Shown piece by piece: positions 27,205-34,112 of a stretch of DNA of 64,000 nucleotides (within the stretch, counting starts at the first letter, position 1; every line of letters begins with the position of its first letter). The DNA lies in the NCBI RefSeq assembly GCF_000420825.1, contig NZ_ATVR01000001.1, positions 1 to 64,000 on the forward strand. The letters run 5' to 3'. Both the position numbers and the translations under genes were made by a program. The notes under the pieces were generated by a model that was given only the letters and a program-made list of their open reading frames with translations, had not been told where the DNA came from and ran no database searches. This DNA comes from Butyrivibrio sp. AE2015 (GTDB lineage: Bacteria > Bacillota > Clostridia > Lachnospirales > Lachnospiraceae).

Positions 27205-27275
27205 GCGGGTGTAGTTCAATGGTAGAACACTAGCCTTCCAAGCTAGATACGTGGGTTCGATTCCCATCACCCGCT
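27205..27275 (+). tRNA. tRNA-Gly (TCC)
   Basis: Acceptor GCGGGTG/CACCCGC, D arm GTTCAATGGTAGAAC, anticodon loop CTTCCAA (TCC) and T arm GGTTCGATTCC. Discriminator T, no encoded CCA. A T8 tract follows without a strong hairpin. Confidence 0.95.
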
Positions 27276-27302
27276 TTACTGATTTTTTTTTGCATTTTTT
27301 CT

Positions 27303-27329
27303 AAATGCTAATGGTTTGCATTTGCATTT
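27303..27329. promoter_or_regulatory. AAATGC/GCATTT dyad upstream of the transporter
   Basis: AAATGC (27303-27308) is inverted as GCATTT (27318-27323), and GCATTT repeats directly at 27324-27329. It lies just before the ribosome-binding site of the transporter gene and could be a site for the Fur-family protein encoded downstream. No clear promoter is seen here, so reading from the tRNA promoter is possible. Confidence 0.35.
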
Positions 27330-27348
27330 AACGAGACAGGAGGTCAAA

Positions 27349-28245
27349 ATGGATTTAATCATTGATGTTGTAATTGACGCCGTAATTGATTCGGTTAAGA
27401 TATTGCCATTTCTTTTTATCACATATCTGGTAATGGAATTTTTAGAGCACAAGACAGAGGAATTCACTTCAGATGTGGTTCAGAAAACTGAGCATTTTGG
27501 CCCTTTGTGGGGTGGTCTTATTGGTGTATTTCCACAGTGCGGATTCTCTGCTGCTGCTTCAAACCTCTATGCCGGCAGAGTAATAACATTAGGAACTTTG
27601 ATAGCTATCTACCTCTCAACTTCAGATGAGATGATTCCTTTATTTATATCCAATCAGGTTCCACTTAGCACCATGATACCCGTTCTGGCGCTCAAGGCTG
27701 TTATAGGAATCATCGCAGGATTCATAATTGACGCTGTAGTTCATTATTATCACCGAATCCACAACAAAAGAGCTGATGATCCTGTAAGAATTGACGAGCT
27801 CTGTGAAAAAGAGCACTGCCACTGCGACGACGAAGAGTCTTCAGGGTTATGGGGCATCGTAAAATCAGCATTTGTTCACACAATCCACATTTTTATCTTT
27901 GTACTTGTGTTGACACTGGCCCTCAATCTTGTAATTGAAGTGATCGGAGAGGACAAGCTCTCAATGCTGCTTAAGACAAGTCCTGTTATCAGCCATATCC
28001 TTGCCGGACTTATCGGACTTATTCCAAACTGCGCAGCTTCAGTTATTATTACTGAGCTCTATCTCGATCAGATGATCACACTTGGAACAATGATGTCAGG
28101 TCTTTTGGTTGGAGCCGGAATTGGTCTTTTAGTTTTATTTAGAGTTAATCCTGAGAAAAAAGAAAACATCAATATAGCTCTTTTGCTTTTCGTGATTGGT
28201 ACTGTATGCGGTCTCTTGATCGATGTTTTGGGAATAACACTTTAA
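27349..28245 (+). CDS. Putative metal/manganese transporter (PF11449-like, ArsP_2 type)
   Basis: A 298-residue membrane protein with about eight to ten hydrophobic segments and two related halves. Each half carries a proline-asparagine/glutamine-cysteine motif: GVFPQCGFSAAASNLYAGRV and GLIPNCAASVIITELYLDQM. A His/Cys-rich cytoplasmic stretch (KEHCHCDDEE) lies between them and may bind metal. The make-up fits the putative manganese transporter family PF11449. The ATG at 27349 follows a perfect AGGAGG. A Fur-family regulator gene follows 10 bp downstream, which supports a role in metal homeostasis; the metal and direction of transport are unproven. Confidence 0.75.
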   Translation: MDLIIDVVIDAVIDSVKILPFLFITYLVMEFLEHKTEEFTSDVVQKTEHFGPLWGGLIGVFPQCGFSAAASNLYAGRVITLGTLIAIYLSTSDEMIPLFISNQVPLSTMIPVLALKAVIGIIAGFIIDAVVHYYHRIHNKRADDPVRIDELCEKEHCHCDDEESSGLWGIVKSAFVHTIHIFIFVLVLTLALNLVIEVIGEDKLSMLLKTSPVISHILAGLIGLIPNCAASVIITELYLDQMITLGTMMSGLLVGAGIGLLVLFRVNPEKKENINIALLLFVIGTVCGLLIDVLGITL

Positions 28246-28255
28246 TGGAGCGGTT

Positions 28256-28714
28256 ATGAATTGTAAGATACATGCTGAAAGCTATGATTCAATAATAGAC
28301 AGAAACTGGCCTGAAGGCTTTAAGAAAACTCACCAAAGAAAAGACATATTCATTCTCTTATTTTGTAGTGACGAACCCATTTCCGCCGCTGAGATCTATG
28401 ATCAGCTAAACTCCGGAGATTCAAAAGAAAAATATGCATTCTCTACTGTATATAGGAATCTTCTTGCTTTTGAAAAAGCCGGAATTGTCACAAAGACCAT
28501 TCTCTCAACAGAAGCTGAGGCGGTTTATGAGCTTAAGAAAAGCAGTCACAAGCACTATGCAATATGCACTGTCTGCCACAAAAAGATTCCGATAAAGACC
28601 TGTCCTTTACATGATATCTCAAAGGTAGTCCAAGGTTCGCTTCCTGGATTTGAGATTACCGGACACCAGCTTGAGATATTAGGAATATGTAGCGAATGTC
28701 AGAAAAAAAGATAA
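28256..28714 (+). CDS. Fur family metalloregulator
   Basis: A 152-residue Fur-type repressor. The N-terminal winged helix includes THQRKDIFILLF and the recognition region AFSTVYRNLLAFEKAGIV. The dimerisation domain has HKHYAICTVCHKKI plus a C-terminal CSECQ, i.e. two CxxC pairs for a structural zinc. Fur, Zur, Mur and PerR cannot be told apart by eye. It is cotranscribed with the PF11449-like transporter. A strong terminator follows. Confidence 0.88.
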   Translation: MNCKIHAESYDSIIDRNWPEGFKKTHQRKDIFILLFCSDEPISAAEIYDQLNSGDSKEKYAFSTVYRNLLAFEKAGIVTKTILSTEAEAVYELKKSSHKHYAICTVCHKKIPIKTCPLHDISKVVQGSLPGFEITGHQLEILGICSECQKKR

Positions 28715-28716
28715 TA

Positions 28717-28755
28717 AAAAAGCCTTTCAATCAAATGATTGAAAGGTCTTTTTTT
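28717..28755 (+). terminator. Terminator of the transporter-fur operon
   Basis: A perfect 11-bp stem (CCTTTCAATCA/TGATTGAAAGG) with A-rich 5' and T-rich 3' flanks; probably works in both directions. Confidence 0.9.
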
Positions 28756-28800
28756 ATTGTACTGGCTAAAGCAATTGATTATTAAAAAAATCTAATTGAA

Positions 28801-29112
28801 TTAGTTGTTAGCTGATGTAGCTTCTGTAGCAGCTTCTTCTACAGATGAAGCGTCTGCTGCAGCGTCTTCTGAAGTAGCTTCTGTAGCAGCTTCCTCAACT
28901 GATGAAGCGTCTGCTGCTGCGTCTTCTGATGAAGCCTCAACTGAAGCGTCCTCAGATACAGCCTCTACAGCCTCTTCTACTGATACTTCTTCAACAGCCT
29001 CAACTGATGTCTCTTCTACTGCTGTCTCTGTTGTAGCTGCTTCGCCGCAACCAGCAAGAACTGCTGCTGAAAGTGTTAAAACTGAAAGTAATGTTACGAT
29101 ATTCTTCTTCAT
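28801..29112 (-). CDS. Low-complexity Ala/Glu/Ser/Thr lipoprotein
   Basis: A 103-residue predicted lipoprotein. The signal peptide ends in the lipobox LAGC (Cys22). The rest is an acidic Ala/Glu/Ser/Thr/Val sequence, disordered or helical, with two copies of a 19-residue unit (SEDAAADASSVEEAATEAT) encoded by near-identical 57-bp repeats at 28816-28929. I start at the ATG at 29112, after GAGGAG. Two tandem promoters lie upstream. There is no recognised domain; it could be a surface spacer. Repeat number may vary between strains. Confidence 0.75.
   Translation of the reverse strand: MKKNIVTLLSVLTLSAAVLAGCGEAATTETAVEETSVEAVEEVSVEEAVEAVSEDASVEASSEDAAADASSVEEAATEATSEDAAADASSVEEAATEATSANN
28816..28929 (-). 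repeat. Two 57-bp tandem repeats inside the lipoprotein gene
   Basis: 28816-28872 and 28873-28929 encode the same 19 residues with a few silent differences. Confidence 0.75.
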
Positions 29113-29171
29113 AATATTTTCTCCTCTTTTCGTACTAATTATTCTAGTCTGCATAGCAACAATTGCTATAC

Positions 29172-29234
29172 ATAATAGTGTGCAATTGCTTCAGTACAAA
29201 AGAAGATTATATACTCCAAAAAGAATATTGTCAC
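29172..29234 (-). promoter_or_regulatory. Two tandem promoters of the lipoprotein gene
   Basis: Distal: GTGACA (29229-29234), 17 bp, TATAAT (29206-29211). Proximal: TTTGTA (29195-29200), 17 bp, TATTAT (29172-29177). A palindrome TAGCAA-CAA-TTGCTA (29154-29168) covers the proximal start and may be an operator. Confidence 0.6.
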
Positions 29235-29246
29235 GGACATAACTGT

Positions 29247-29288
29247 GCATAATATCTTAAGATTTTCTTAAGATATTGTGCATTTTTT
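29247..29288. terminator. 16-bp hairpin between the two lipoprotein genes
   Basis: GCATAATATCTTAAGA pairs with TCTTAAGATATTGTGC (one G-U) around a three-base loop. A T run follows only on the plus strand, although both flanking genes are on the minus strand, so it may act as an imperfect terminator for the gene ending at 29305. Confidence 0.5.
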
Positions 29289-29304
29289 ACAAAAACTGTC
29301 ACAT

Positions 29305-30075
29305 TTAACCCTCAGAAGAGGCACTTGAAGCTTCAGATGGAGCCTCATTTTCGGTTTCTGTATCTTCTGAAGCTGTATCTCCGGAATCACTTACAAATAA
29401 TGATACCGATCCGGTTTTGGTTTCAGAATCATATCTGAGGGTTATCGAAGTCTCATTTATTTTCAAACTTCCAAGATCGTCACAAGGCAGCGAAAAATCA
29501 GTGTTATTGTCATTGGTAACTACAAACTCATATTCAGTGCTGGCCTTTGTAAGATCAAGCACAACGCCCATAAGTGTGTATCCAGAATTAAGTGTTACAT
29601 TATCACCTAAAAGGTTATCTGAATATGTGTCCGTTGTTTTATCATGCAGGACAACACTCACAAGATTCATTCCTGTTTTATTGACAAGATAGCACTGAAC
29701 ATCTCTGTGCTTTTCAGCTTCTTTTTTTTCTTCAGTTTCTTTTGCAAGAACATCCTTAAATCCACTCTGAAGGCTCTGATACTCTGCTGTTATTTCATTT
29801 ATCTCAGCTATCGCTTCATCTATCTTTGTATCATTATATTTCTTATGGTCGATGTTCTCGTACTCTTTTGTCTTTTCATCGAGCTCCTGGAGTTTTTCCT
29901 CCATAGATGAATCTGTAATATCGAGGTACGTCTCTTCAGCGCTCTCTTTCGCCTCCATCATAAGGCCAACTGCGGTCTCGAGCTCCATGATCTTTTCATC
30001 TGTAGGTCCACAGGCTGATAAAAGAGCTGATGACATGATTAGTATCGTTGCTATTATTCCAAACTTTTTCTTCAT
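29305..30075 (-). CDS. Coiled-coil lipoprotein of unknown function
   Basis: A 256-residue predicted lipoprotein. The signal peptide ends in LSAC (Cys22). Residues 25-125 are a charged heptad-like coiled coil rich in Glu and Lys. Residues 128-230 form a beta-rich domain beginning CYLVNKTGMNLVSVVLHDK. The tail is Ser/Glu-rich (SEASSASSEG). GGGAG precedes the ATG at 30075. It lies just downstream of the DUF3810 gene on the same strand and may be cotranscribed. I do not recognise the family. Confidence 0.7.
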   Translation of the reverse strand: MKKKFGIIATILIMSSALLSACGPTDEKIMELETAVGLMMEAKESAEETYLDITDSSMEEKLQELDEKTKEYENIDHKKYNDTKIDEAIAEINEITAEYQSLQSGFKDVLAKETEEKKEAEKHRDVQCYLVNKTGMNLVSVVLHDKTTDTYSDNLLGDNVTLNSGYTLMGVVLDLTKASTEYEFVVTNDNNTDFSLPCDDLGSLKINETSITLRYDSETKTGSVSLFVSDSGDTASEDTETENEAPSEASSASSEG

Positions 30076-30103
30076 TATATTTCTCCCTTTAGGGGATATT
30101 TTA

Positions 30104-31270
30104 TCACACCCCCTCTGGGAAATTGTAATAGTAATCCATGATTAGTGCAACCACGTGTGAGTAACTGCATTTACCGGAAGAGACTCCGTTTACTTTTAAA
30201 TTGGTATCTATAAATGTTTCAGCTGCCTTCTTCACTGTTTCTGTTTTTACAACAGCTTTTTCTTCCACCTTAACCCAGGCTTCATCTGTCATAAACTGAT
30301 TATCATATTTTACTCTGGCTGAGATTTTTACATGGGAATTGTACTCTTCCTTGCTCACTGCCTTGTAAAAATCATTGTTTATATAATTCAAAACCCCAAG
30401 ATAACCGCTGTACTGAAATACCGGATCGTCAGAACTAATGCAGGCAATAAATCCAAGGAAATTTGCCTCGTCCTCATATATGTACCCATGAGTGTGGGCA
30501 AGTTCATGACACATGGTAAAAGGCTTGTTCATTATAGACATTGTGTCGTTGTAATTTGCTTCCATTGAAAACGGGAAATAGTAGCCTTGCATATATTGCT
30601 GGCTCATGAAGTCAGAAAAATACAATGCCTTGGGAGTCACATAATAGCCACCTAAACGCGGAAATCTGTCCGAGATATTTGACATAGCCGCAATAGCTGT
30701 CTTTTGCATATCACCTTCATAAATTACATTTCCCTTCTCGTCATGTGGAACTTCTTTGGCAAGTTCATTGCACTTTTTTACCACATAATCTCTTAATTCT
30801 GCCAGCTGCTGAATGTCACATTCTGTTGAGTCTGCCCCGGAAAAGAGCTGAATCTTAGATGTATGATAAAGAATAAAGCAGTTAAGCGTCATAACCGTGC
30901 ATATAATAGCCATTAGCACGGGGGAAATCTTATAAAGCGCATTAGAAATTCGCTCGAAATCCTTCTGGGCTTTGAAATATCTTTTGCCAAAGGATGCAGC
31001 TCTTTTACCATAAATTAGGAAACAAGAGTGAGCCAAAACAAAGATTACTGAGAACAGCACAAAAAGAACTATAAAAACAAGCATGATCTCGCCTACGGAA
31101 AATGGAAATACACTTGTCAGTCTTCCATATAATAATGTTATTACCGGAAAAATATTTTTGACATAAAAGTCAGAAAAAGCCGCACTTTTCCATGCGACAA
31201 AGTTAAGCAAAACACAGATTAAGATAATGAATAAAACCGGAACTGGAATTATAGATTTTCTTTCCTTCAT
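30104..31270 (-). CDS. DUF3810-type membrane protein with HExxH motif
   Basis: A 388-residue membrane protein with three N-terminal hydrophobic segments (about 10-30, 55-85 and 110-135) and a large C-terminal domain. The domain contains CHELAHTHGYIYEDEANFL: a zinc-metallopeptidase HExxH with a downstream Glu in EDEAN. This matches DUF3810. It is probably a membrane-anchored peptidase. GGGGGAG precedes the ATG at 31270. It is divergent from the response regulator gene. Confidence 0.82.
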   Translation of the reverse strand: MKERKSIIPVPVLFIILICVLLNFVAWKSAAFSDFYVKNIFPVITLLYGRLTSVFPFSVGEIMLVFIVLFVLFSVIFVLAHSCFLIYGKRAASFGKRYFKAQKDFERISNALYKISPVLMAIICTVMTLNCFILYHTSKIQLFSGADSTECDIQQLAELRDYVVKKCNELAKEVPHDEKGNVIYEGDMQKTAIAAMSNISDRFPRLGGYYVTPKALYFSDFMSQQYMQGYYFPFSMEANYNDTMSIMNKPFTMCHELAHTHGYIYEDEANFLGFIACISSDDPVFQYSGYLGVLNYINNDFYKAVSKEEYNSHVKISARVKYDNQFMTDEAWVKVEEKAVVKTETVKKAAETFIDTNLKVNGVSSGKCSYSHVVALIMDYYYNFPEGV

Positions 31271-31436
31271 GTAACGCTCCCCCGAGTATTATGTATTAAT
31301 TCTAATAAATAAATATGTACTCATGATGTCTAAAAAAAATCTAAAATGTTCATAATTTATACATATCTTTGTGATTTGTCCAAAAGTTCTTGTGTTAAAA
31401 TTAATGAAACATTTCTACTATATTAAGAGGTATTTT

Positions 31437-32111
31437 ATGAGACTATTATTAGCAGATGATGAAAAAGAACTGACTAACGCTTTAGTAGCAATCCTTAAGC
31501 ATAGCAACTACACTGTTGATGCAGTTTACAATGGAACTGACGCCCTGGATTACGCTCTTAGCGGTGAGTATGACGGCATTATTTTGGATATCATGATGCC
31601 CGGGCTTGATGGCATGGAAGTATTAAAAAAACTCCGTGAAAAAGGTATTTCTACTCCGGTTCTTTTCCTCACAGCAAAAACAGAAGTTGATGACCGCATA
31701 CGAGGACTTGATCTTGGAGCCGACGACTATCTGCCCAAGCCTTTTGATATGGGAGAGCTGCTTGCAAGAGTCAGAGCCATGCTCAGAAGGAAAACCGATT
31801 TTGCTCCTACAAACCTCACCTGTGGAAACCTGACTCTGGACCGCGCCGGCTATGAGCTGATCACTCCTGATCACGAAAAGATCCATTTGGCAAGCAGAGA
31901 ATTTCAGATGATGGAAATGCTCATGACCAGTCCCGGCAGAATCATCTCCGTGGATACTTTCATGGATAGGATCTGGGCCGACGGGGACGCCGATATCAAC
32001 GTGGTTTGGGTATATATTTCAAACCTTAGAAAAAAGCTGACAGCACTTGAGGCCACCTGCGAGATCAAAGCTTCGCGAGGTGTTGGTTACTCAATCAACG
32101 AAACAAACTAA
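31437..32111 (+). CDS. OmpR-family response regulator
   Basis: A 224-residue two-component regulator: receiver domain with phosphoacceptor Asp51 (GIILDIMMPG), acidic DD near residue 7, and Lys in YLPKPF, followed by a winged-helix DNA-binding domain (REFQMMEMLM, RKKLTALE, ASRGVGYSI). I start at the ATG at 31437, after AAGAGG. The partner histidine kinase gene follows 28 bp downstream. Confidence 0.94.
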   Translation: MRLLLADDEKELTNALVAILKHSNYTVDAVYNGTDALDYALSGEYDGIILDIMMPGLDGMEVLKKLREKGISTPVLFLTAKTEVDDRIRGLDLGADDYLPKPFDMGELLARVRAMLRRKTDFAPTNLTCGNLTLDRAGYELITPDHEKIHLASREFQMMEMLMTSPGRIISVDTFMDRIWADGDADINVVWVYISNLRKKLTALEATCEIKASRGVGYSINETN

Positions 32112-32139
32112 TTTCTCTATAAAATGGCAGGTGTCATAA

Positions 32140-33510
32140 ATGGTAAAAAAACTCAGAAAAAAATTTGTAGTAACAGCCATGCTGTCACTTCTTTTGATAC
32201 TGGTCATCATGATTGGTGTAATTAATATCATAAATGTCAGGCATGTTATTTCCGAGGCAGATCGCTTATTAACTATGCTTGAAAATAATGACGGTTATTT
32301 CCCCGGAATGAAATTTGATGACCGACCTGAAGATTCCTCTCAATTTTCTTCTGAAGAAGAAATACAGCCTACAGCTGAAAGTTCAGTTGGTAACGAACCA
32401 AATCCACGGCCTATGAATCCAACAAACCCTTTTCAGTTTGACAAGCTAAACAGCAACAGAGATGCTGAAATGCCTTATCAATCGAGATATTTTTGGGTGA
32501 GACTTGATGCTTCCAATAATGTTACAGAAATAAATCTTGGACATATAGCATCCGTGACAGAAAATGTTGCTTCCGAATATGCAATTGATGTAGCCAATAA
32601 CGCTCAAAGCAAAGGATTCTACCACACATACAGATATGTCTTATCCGAAAAAAATGATGGAACAAAACTTGTGATTTTTTCTGACCAGAGCGCTGCTATA
32701 CTCAATATGTTGACTTTACTTCTTCAATCTGTTTTAGTTGGCCTTTGCGCCCTCATCGCAATGTTTATTCTGGTTTTCATATTTTCAAGCCAGGCTGTTG
32801 CTCCCGTTGTAGAATCTCTTGAAAAGCAAAAAAGATTCATCACAGACGCGGGGCATGAACTAAAAACTCCTTTGGCGGTAATATCAGCTAATGTAGATGT
32901 ACTTGAACTTGAATCGGGGAAAAGTGAGTGGACAACAAGTATAAAGAATCAGGTTACAAGAATGAATGGTCTTGTTAAAAATCTCCTGACTCTTTCACGA
33001 ATGGATGAAGAACGAATGCATGTTGTCTTTTCGGACTTTGATATGAGTAAAACCGTAAAAGATACCGCTGTTTCTTTTGAAGCTCTTGCAACCTCAAAAG
33101 GCAAAAAATATCAGATGGATATTGAAGATGGCATACATATTACCGGAGATAAAAATGCAATCAACCAGCTTGCATCACTTCTGTTAGATAATGCCATGAA
33201 GTATTCCTCAGAAAAAGGAAGCATTCATGTACTCTTAACCAAAGGCAATAAATACATTACTTTTGAAGTTTCTAATACCTGTGATGCAATTCCAAGCGGT
33301 AATCTGGATCGCCTATTTGATCGTTTCTACAGGGCTGATTCATCAAGAGCACGTGAAACCGGAGGCTACGGCATTGGCCTTTCAGTCGCCAGAGCAATCG
33401 CCACATCACATGGCGGCTCAATCGAGGCTCTCCGCGACGGCGACAAGATTATCCGCTTCGTAGTAACGCTACCAAAGGAACTACCAAAAAACTTACAGAA
33501 AATGAATTAA
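32140..33510 (+). CDS. Sensor histidine kinase
   Basis: A 456-residue membrane kinase, partner of the upstream response regulator. A first membrane segment (about 10-30) is followed by an extracellular domain of about 160 residues, low-complexity early on (DDRPEDSSQFSSEEE). A second membrane segment (about 185-215) leads to the HisKA domain with DAGHELKTP (His239) and the ATPase domain (DNAMKYSS, DRFYRADSSRARETGGYGIGLSVARAI). There is no HAMP domain of obvious length. The signal is unknown. Confidence 0.93.
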   Translation: MVKKLRKKFVVTAMLSLLLILVIMIGVINIINVRHVISEADRLLTMLENNDGYFPGMKFDDRPEDSSQFSSEEEIQPTAESSVGNEPNPRPMNPTNPFQFDKLNSNRDAEMPYQSRYFWVRLDASNNVTEINLGHIASVTENVASEYAIDVANNAQSKGFYHTYRYVLSEKNDGTKLVIFSDQSAAILNMLTLLLQSVLVGLCALIAMFILVFIFSSQAVAPVVESLEKQKRFITDAGHELKTPLAVISANVDVLELESGKSEWTTSIKNQVTRMNGLVKNLLTLSRMDEERMHVVFSDFDMSKTVKDTAVSFEALATSKGKKYQMDIEDGIHITGDKNAINQLASLLLDNAMKYSSEKGSIHVLLTKGNKYITFEVSNTCDAIPSGNLDRLFDRFYRADSSRARETGGYGIGLSVARAIATSHGGSIEALRDGDKIIRFVVTLPKELPKNLQKMN

Positions 33511-33535
33511 TAGCACTATAAACTCTTTAGCAAGA

Positions 33536-33625
33536 ATAAGTATCCGTAAAATAAACATCGCAAAGAACTGTAATTCTCCGAGTATTCAATGTTTTTAAAA
33601 ATCACGGATACTTATACTTTTTTAT
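33536..33625 (+). terminator. Long-loop terminator after the two-component operon
   Basis: ATAAGTATCCGT (33536-33547) pairs perfectly with ACGGATACTTAT (33604-33615), then a T-rich run. The 56-nt loop is unusually long. It marks the left edge of the AT-rich island. Confidence 0.5.
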
Positions 33626-33658
33626 ATTATTTGAGTTTTTAAATGGAGTTGACAAACT

Positions 33659-33973
33659 ATGAATCCAGCAGTATATACGGCACAGAATAATTATTTATTT
33701 TCAATGGCAGTAATTATATTTACAATTGCTTTAGTACTAATCTTCAGAATCGTTATGTCATATTATATTGCTAAGCGTGGGAATATGATAGTATCTGCTA
33801 AAGGGATAGACCCAAGAGATGTTCACATGTTCTCATTGGCAATGTTTATGTCGGTTGTTTTTGGCGTTTTATTTGGATATATCTTTGTTTTTTGGTTTTC
33901 GTCTGCATTCCCATCAAATGAAGAAAAACATAAAATTGTACCTTATGTTGAGGAAAATGAGGCAGAAGAATAA
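33659..33973 (+). CDS. Small membrane protein of unknown function
   Basis: A 104-residue protein with two strong hydrophobic segments (about 12-38 and 58-82) and a short acidic C-terminal tail (EENEAEE). There is no signal peptidase site. GGAG stands 10 nt before the ATG. I do not recognise a family. It is the first gene of the AT-rich island and is followed by its own terminator. Confidence 0.55.
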   Translation: MNPAVYTAQNNYLFSMAVIIFTIALVLIFRIVMSYYIAKRGNMIVSAKGIDPRDVHMFSLAMFMSVVFGVLFGYIFVFWFSSAFPSNEEKHKIVPYVEENEAEE

Positions 33974-33991
33974 AGATGATAGGCTATCTGA

Positions 33992-34024
33992 GGGGATGTT
34001 CTATTATCGGACATCTCTATTTTT
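33992..34024 (+). terminator. Terminator after the small membrane protein
   Basis: GGGGATGT pairs with ACATCTCT (two G-U pairs), followed by ATTTTTC. Confidence 0.55.
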
Positions 34025-34112
34025 CTATTATCTTCTATATTAAGTATTCTATTTTTCGATAAATAATCATTCAAAGCATCTTATTGATGCTATTGGGGAG
34101 AGGATAATATAG

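Noticed and set aside
28805..29242. Long Ser/Ala/Thr-rich plus-strand frame opposite the lipoprotein gene
   Set aside because: Mirror of the low-complexity lipoprotein codons; no ribosome-binding site, while the minus-strand frame has a lipobox signal peptide and promoters.
29244..29290. Possible promoter or small RNA gene in the hairpin between the two lipoprotein genes
   Set aside because: Only a 16-bp hairpin with a plus-strand T run is visible; no promoter precedes it on the plus strand.
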